From assembly GCA_048394785.1 (NCBI GenBank), contig DBFJGL010000043.1:1-7242 (forward strand): a stretch of 7,242 nucleotides of DNA, in the 5' to 3' direction. Position 1 is the first letter of the stretch. Each line of letters opens with the position of its first letter. The stretch is from DBFJGL01 sp048394785. Lineage in GTDB: Bacteria; Bacillota; Clostridia; Christensenellales; CAG-917. A program made the translations under genes and the position numbers. The notes under the pieces are model-generated. The model was not told the DNA's origin. It ran no database searches and saw only the letters and a program-made list of their open reading frames with translations. This document shows positions 6,203 to 7,242 of the stretch, piece by piece.

Positions 6203-6327
6203 TAATTCTTTGGGCGGGTAAACCCGACCGGTGGTAATGCCGTCACGAACGGACAAGTCCAACAGCCCCAACAGCCGATGCGGTGAGATTCCGCAACCGC
6301 CTGTAAAGTCAGAATGGGAGAGAATTA
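6203..6327 (+). ncRNA. FMN riboswitch aptamer (RFN element)
   Basis: The conserved blocks of the RFN element are present in order: GGGCGGGT-AAA-CCCGACCGGTGGTAAT (6212-6238), AGCCGATGCGGTGAGATTCCGCA (6273-6295), and GTAAAGTC followed by ATGGGAGAGAA (6303-6324). Closing helix P1 is UAAUUCU (6203-6209) with AGAAUUA (6321-6327), seven perfect pairs. The hairpins GGG/CCC (6216-6225) and GCGG/CCGC (6280-6294) fit expected aptamer stems. The aptamer binds flavin mononucleotide; binding stabilises P1 and in this class of platform turns expression off. It lies between a consensus promoter and a transporter gene, with a complete expression platform downstream. Confidence 0.95.
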
Positions 6328-6362
6328 CGCATCTGCGCTGCGCATTTTGCGCGTTTTCTCCT
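6316..6362 (+). promoter_or_regulatory. Predicted antiterminator of the FMN riboswitch
   Basis: GGGAGAGAA (6316-6324), the conserved 3' end of the aptamer, can pair with TTTTCTCCT (6354-6362): nine pairs, of which two are G-U. A GC-rich hairpin, GCGCA (6340-6344) with TGCGC (6348-6352), closes the inside. Part of the first strand (6321-6324) belongs to P1 and the second strand overlaps the 5' arm of the terminator. FMN-bound P1 and this structure are therefore mutually exclusive, as are this structure and the terminator. Confidence 0.75.
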
Positions 6363-6386
6363 TTCGCCCATCGGAAGGAGTTTTTT
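6358..6386 (+). terminator. Riboswitch terminator whose 3' arm contains the ribU Shine-Dalgarno
   Basis: CTCCTTTCG (6358-6366) pairs with CGGAAGGAG (6372-6380), nine pairs including one G-U, around the 5-nt loop CCCAT. Six T follow (6381-6386) and the ribU ATG comes next at 6387. The 3' arm is itself the ribosome binding site GGAAGGAG. The same hairpin could therefore stop transcription and, in transcripts that read through, block ribosome access. Confidence 0.82.
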
Positions 6387-7079
6387 ATGTCTGACAACTC
6401 TCACGCCAAAGCATCTGCCGACAAGAGCAAATCTCTCGCACGGCAAAAAGGAATGCTTGCCACGCGCTACGTCGCCTATACGGGCGTAGCGACTGCGCTC
6501 GTCACCGCCGCAACCCTTGCCGGCGCGTCCACACCCAACTTCTATTTTAACCTCGGCGACAGCGTAATACTGATGATTGCCGCTCTGTTCGGCCCTTTGC
6601 CTGCCGCAATCGCAGGCGGTCTCGGTTCGTTTTTTGCAGACCTTGCCGTCTATCCCGCCACTATGGTTTACACCCTCGTAATAAAAGGTCTTGAAGGACT
6701 GATTGCAGGCGGGCTGCTTTATCTGATAAGTTTTCTGCACAAGCGCAGACTAATCAACAACGCGGTCAAAATCGCGCTCTCGATACTTTCCTTAATACTA
6801 TCGGCTATGTTTATGATGACGGGCTACTTTGTGGCGCAGACTTTCATTTACGGTACGTATTATACCGCAATGCTTGCCCTGCCGATGGACGCGGCTCAAG
6901 CGGCGATTTCGTCTGCGCTCGCGTCTTTGGTTCTTTACGGGGCAAGGCTGATACAGCTGAAAGAAAAACTTATACCTCCGCTTTCAAAAACCGACGCCGA
7001 ATATACTTCAAAAAACACTCCTTACCTCCGCGAGTCCGAGCGTAACTCCGATAACGGCGACGAGTTATCCGACCGATAA
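6387..7079 (+). CDS. ribU: ECF transporter S component, probable riboflavin transporter
   Basis: This is a 230-aa integral membrane protein. About six hydrophobic segments are visible, roughly at residues 25-48, 54-70, 72-92, 97-118, 126-152 and 165-188. Conserved ECF S-component blocks are FNLGDSVILMIAALFGP (54-70), LPAAIAGGLGSFFADL (71-86) and PATMVYTLVIKGLEGLIAGG (90-109). They resemble the S-component family often annotated as riboflavin-type. It would bind the vitamin and work with a shared energising module (EcfA, EcfA', EcfT) encoded elsewhere. The FMN riboswitch upstream is strong context for riboflavin or FMN uptake, though substrate is not proven by sequence. The frame is open upstream to an ATG at 6231, but that lies inside the aptamer; 6387 is chosen because GGAAGGAG ends six bases before it. 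The first 27 and last 40 residues are hydrophilic and charged, longer tails than I would expect for the family. Confidence 0.88.
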   Translation: MSDNSHAKASADKSKSLARQKGMLATRYVAYTGVATALVTAATLAGASTPNFYFNLGDSVILMIAALFGPLPAAIAGGLGSFFADLAVYPATMVYTLVIKGLEGLIAGGLLYLISFLHKRRLINNAVKIALSILSLILSAMFMMTGYFVAQTFIYGTYYTAMLALPMDAAQAAISSALASLVLYGARLIQLKEKLIPPLSKTDAEYTSKNTPYLRESERNSDNGDELSDR

Positions 7080-7105
7080 ACAAAATTTTTGAAATTTCGC
7101 ACAAT

Positions 7106-7135
7106 AAAAATCCACCAGCCTAGCTGGTGGTTTTT
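7106..7135. terminator. Bidirectional intrinsic terminator
   Basis: CCACCAGC (7112-7119) pairs with GCTGGTGG (7123-7130) around the loop CTA. Five T follow on the plus strand (7131-7135), and five A at 7106-7110 give a T-run on the minus strand. It lies 26 bases after the ribU stop and suits two converging transcription units. Confidence 0.88.
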
Positions 7136-7230
7136 AATTTTCGGGCATAGCCCTCTGTTATTAGCTTAGCGAAATCGCTTACCCTTAGTCCGCCTTTTGC
7201 GTTCGCTAACCTCTTACTTCTTGAACGGAT
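7120..7230 (-). other. Open stretch of unknown origin ending in the terminator loop
   Basis: One minus-strand frame is open for 36 codons between a TAG at 7233-7231 and a TAG at 7122-7120. It contains no ATG, GTG or TTG. Its translation looks protein-like, with GGLRVSDFAKLITEGYARKL near the end, and its stop codon is exactly the 3-nt loop of the terminator hairpin. It may be the degenerate end of a gene, part of a dispersed intergenic repeat, or chance. I do not assign a function. Confidence 0.25.
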
Positions 7231-7242
7231 CTATGAGCTCCG
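7214..7242 (-). CDS. Possible C-terminal end of a convergent gene
   Basis: On the minus strand one frame reads ELIDPFKK and then TAA at 7216-7214. The composition resembles a genuine protein C-terminus, and the bidirectional terminator at 7106-7135 would end such a transcript about 80 bases later. Only eight codons are visible, so neither the family nor the reality of the gene can be judged. Confidence 0.3.

Noticed and set aside
6231..6389. N-terminal extension of ribU to the ATG at 6231
   Set aside because: The extension would translate the riboswitch aptamer and terminator; the strong GGAAGGAG six bases before 6387 and the start of hydrophobic family sequence afterwards decide for 6387.
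6128..6397. Minus-strand frame of 89 codons across the riboswitch and divergent promoters
   Set aside because: It is antisense to the conserved FMN aptamer and expression platform, whose conservation explains the sequence; no ribosome binding site or recognisable domain.
1..7242. CRISPR arrays, insertion sequences, prophage genes, tRNA or rRNA genes
   Set aside because: No regularly spaced repeats, transposase or phage motifs, tRNA cloverleaf or rRNA sequence was recognised on either strand.

Overview
The window looks like chromosomal DNA of a Firmicute, most likely a clostridial lineage. The reasons are strong AGGAG-type ribosome binding sites, consensus TTGACA/TATATT promoters, a type I-beta DAHP synthase, a clostridial-style EPSP synthase and chorismate synthase, and an ECF-type vitamin transporter under an FMN riboswitch. 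The phylum is inferred from family style, not from a marker gene.

Positions 1-5958, all on the minus strand, form one compact aromatic amino acid operon. In transcription order it encodes DAHP synthase (aroF), prephenate dehydrogenase (tyrA), 3-dehydroquinate synthase (aroB), EPSP synthase (aroA), chorismate synthase (aroC) and a bifunctional chorismate mutase-prephenate dehydratase (pheA, cut by the window edge). The first five genes overlap by 4 to 17 bases. Only pheA is set apart, by 141 bases that hold two hairpins. Together the genes cover entry into the shikimate pathway, three of its later steps, and the branches to tyrosine and phenylalanine. The genes for dehydroquinate dehydratase, shikimate dehydrogenase and shikimate kinase are not in the window.

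The most interesting region is the operon leader, 5959-6131 on the minus strand. A sigma-A-like promoter is followed almost immediately by a 21-codon reading frame whose residues 7-17 read FFGAYYFYFGF: eight aromatic residues in eleven, five Phe and three Tyr, and no Trp. Next come a segment able to form a 10-bp antiterminator, then a strong intrinsic terminator (9-bp stem, seven T) just before the ribosome binding site of aroF. This is the architecture of ribosome-mediated transcription attenuation responding to both Phe and Tyr supply. The leader frame appears to be leaderless or nearly so, and its stop codon lies 3 nt before the antiterminator strand, so a terminating ribosome would cover that strand.

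Positions 6132-6161 separate the -35 boxes of two divergent promoters. The plus-strand promoter drives an FMN riboswitch (aptamer about 6203-6327). Its expression platform can be read directly: an antiterminator formed by the 3' end of the aptamer competes with a terminator hairpin whose 3' arm contains the Shine-Dalgarno sequence. It controls an ECF transporter S component (6387-7079), very probably a riboflavin transporter. A bidirectional terminator follows at 7106-7135. The last ~110 bases hold what may be the end of a convergent minus-strand gene and an open stretch of unknown origin.
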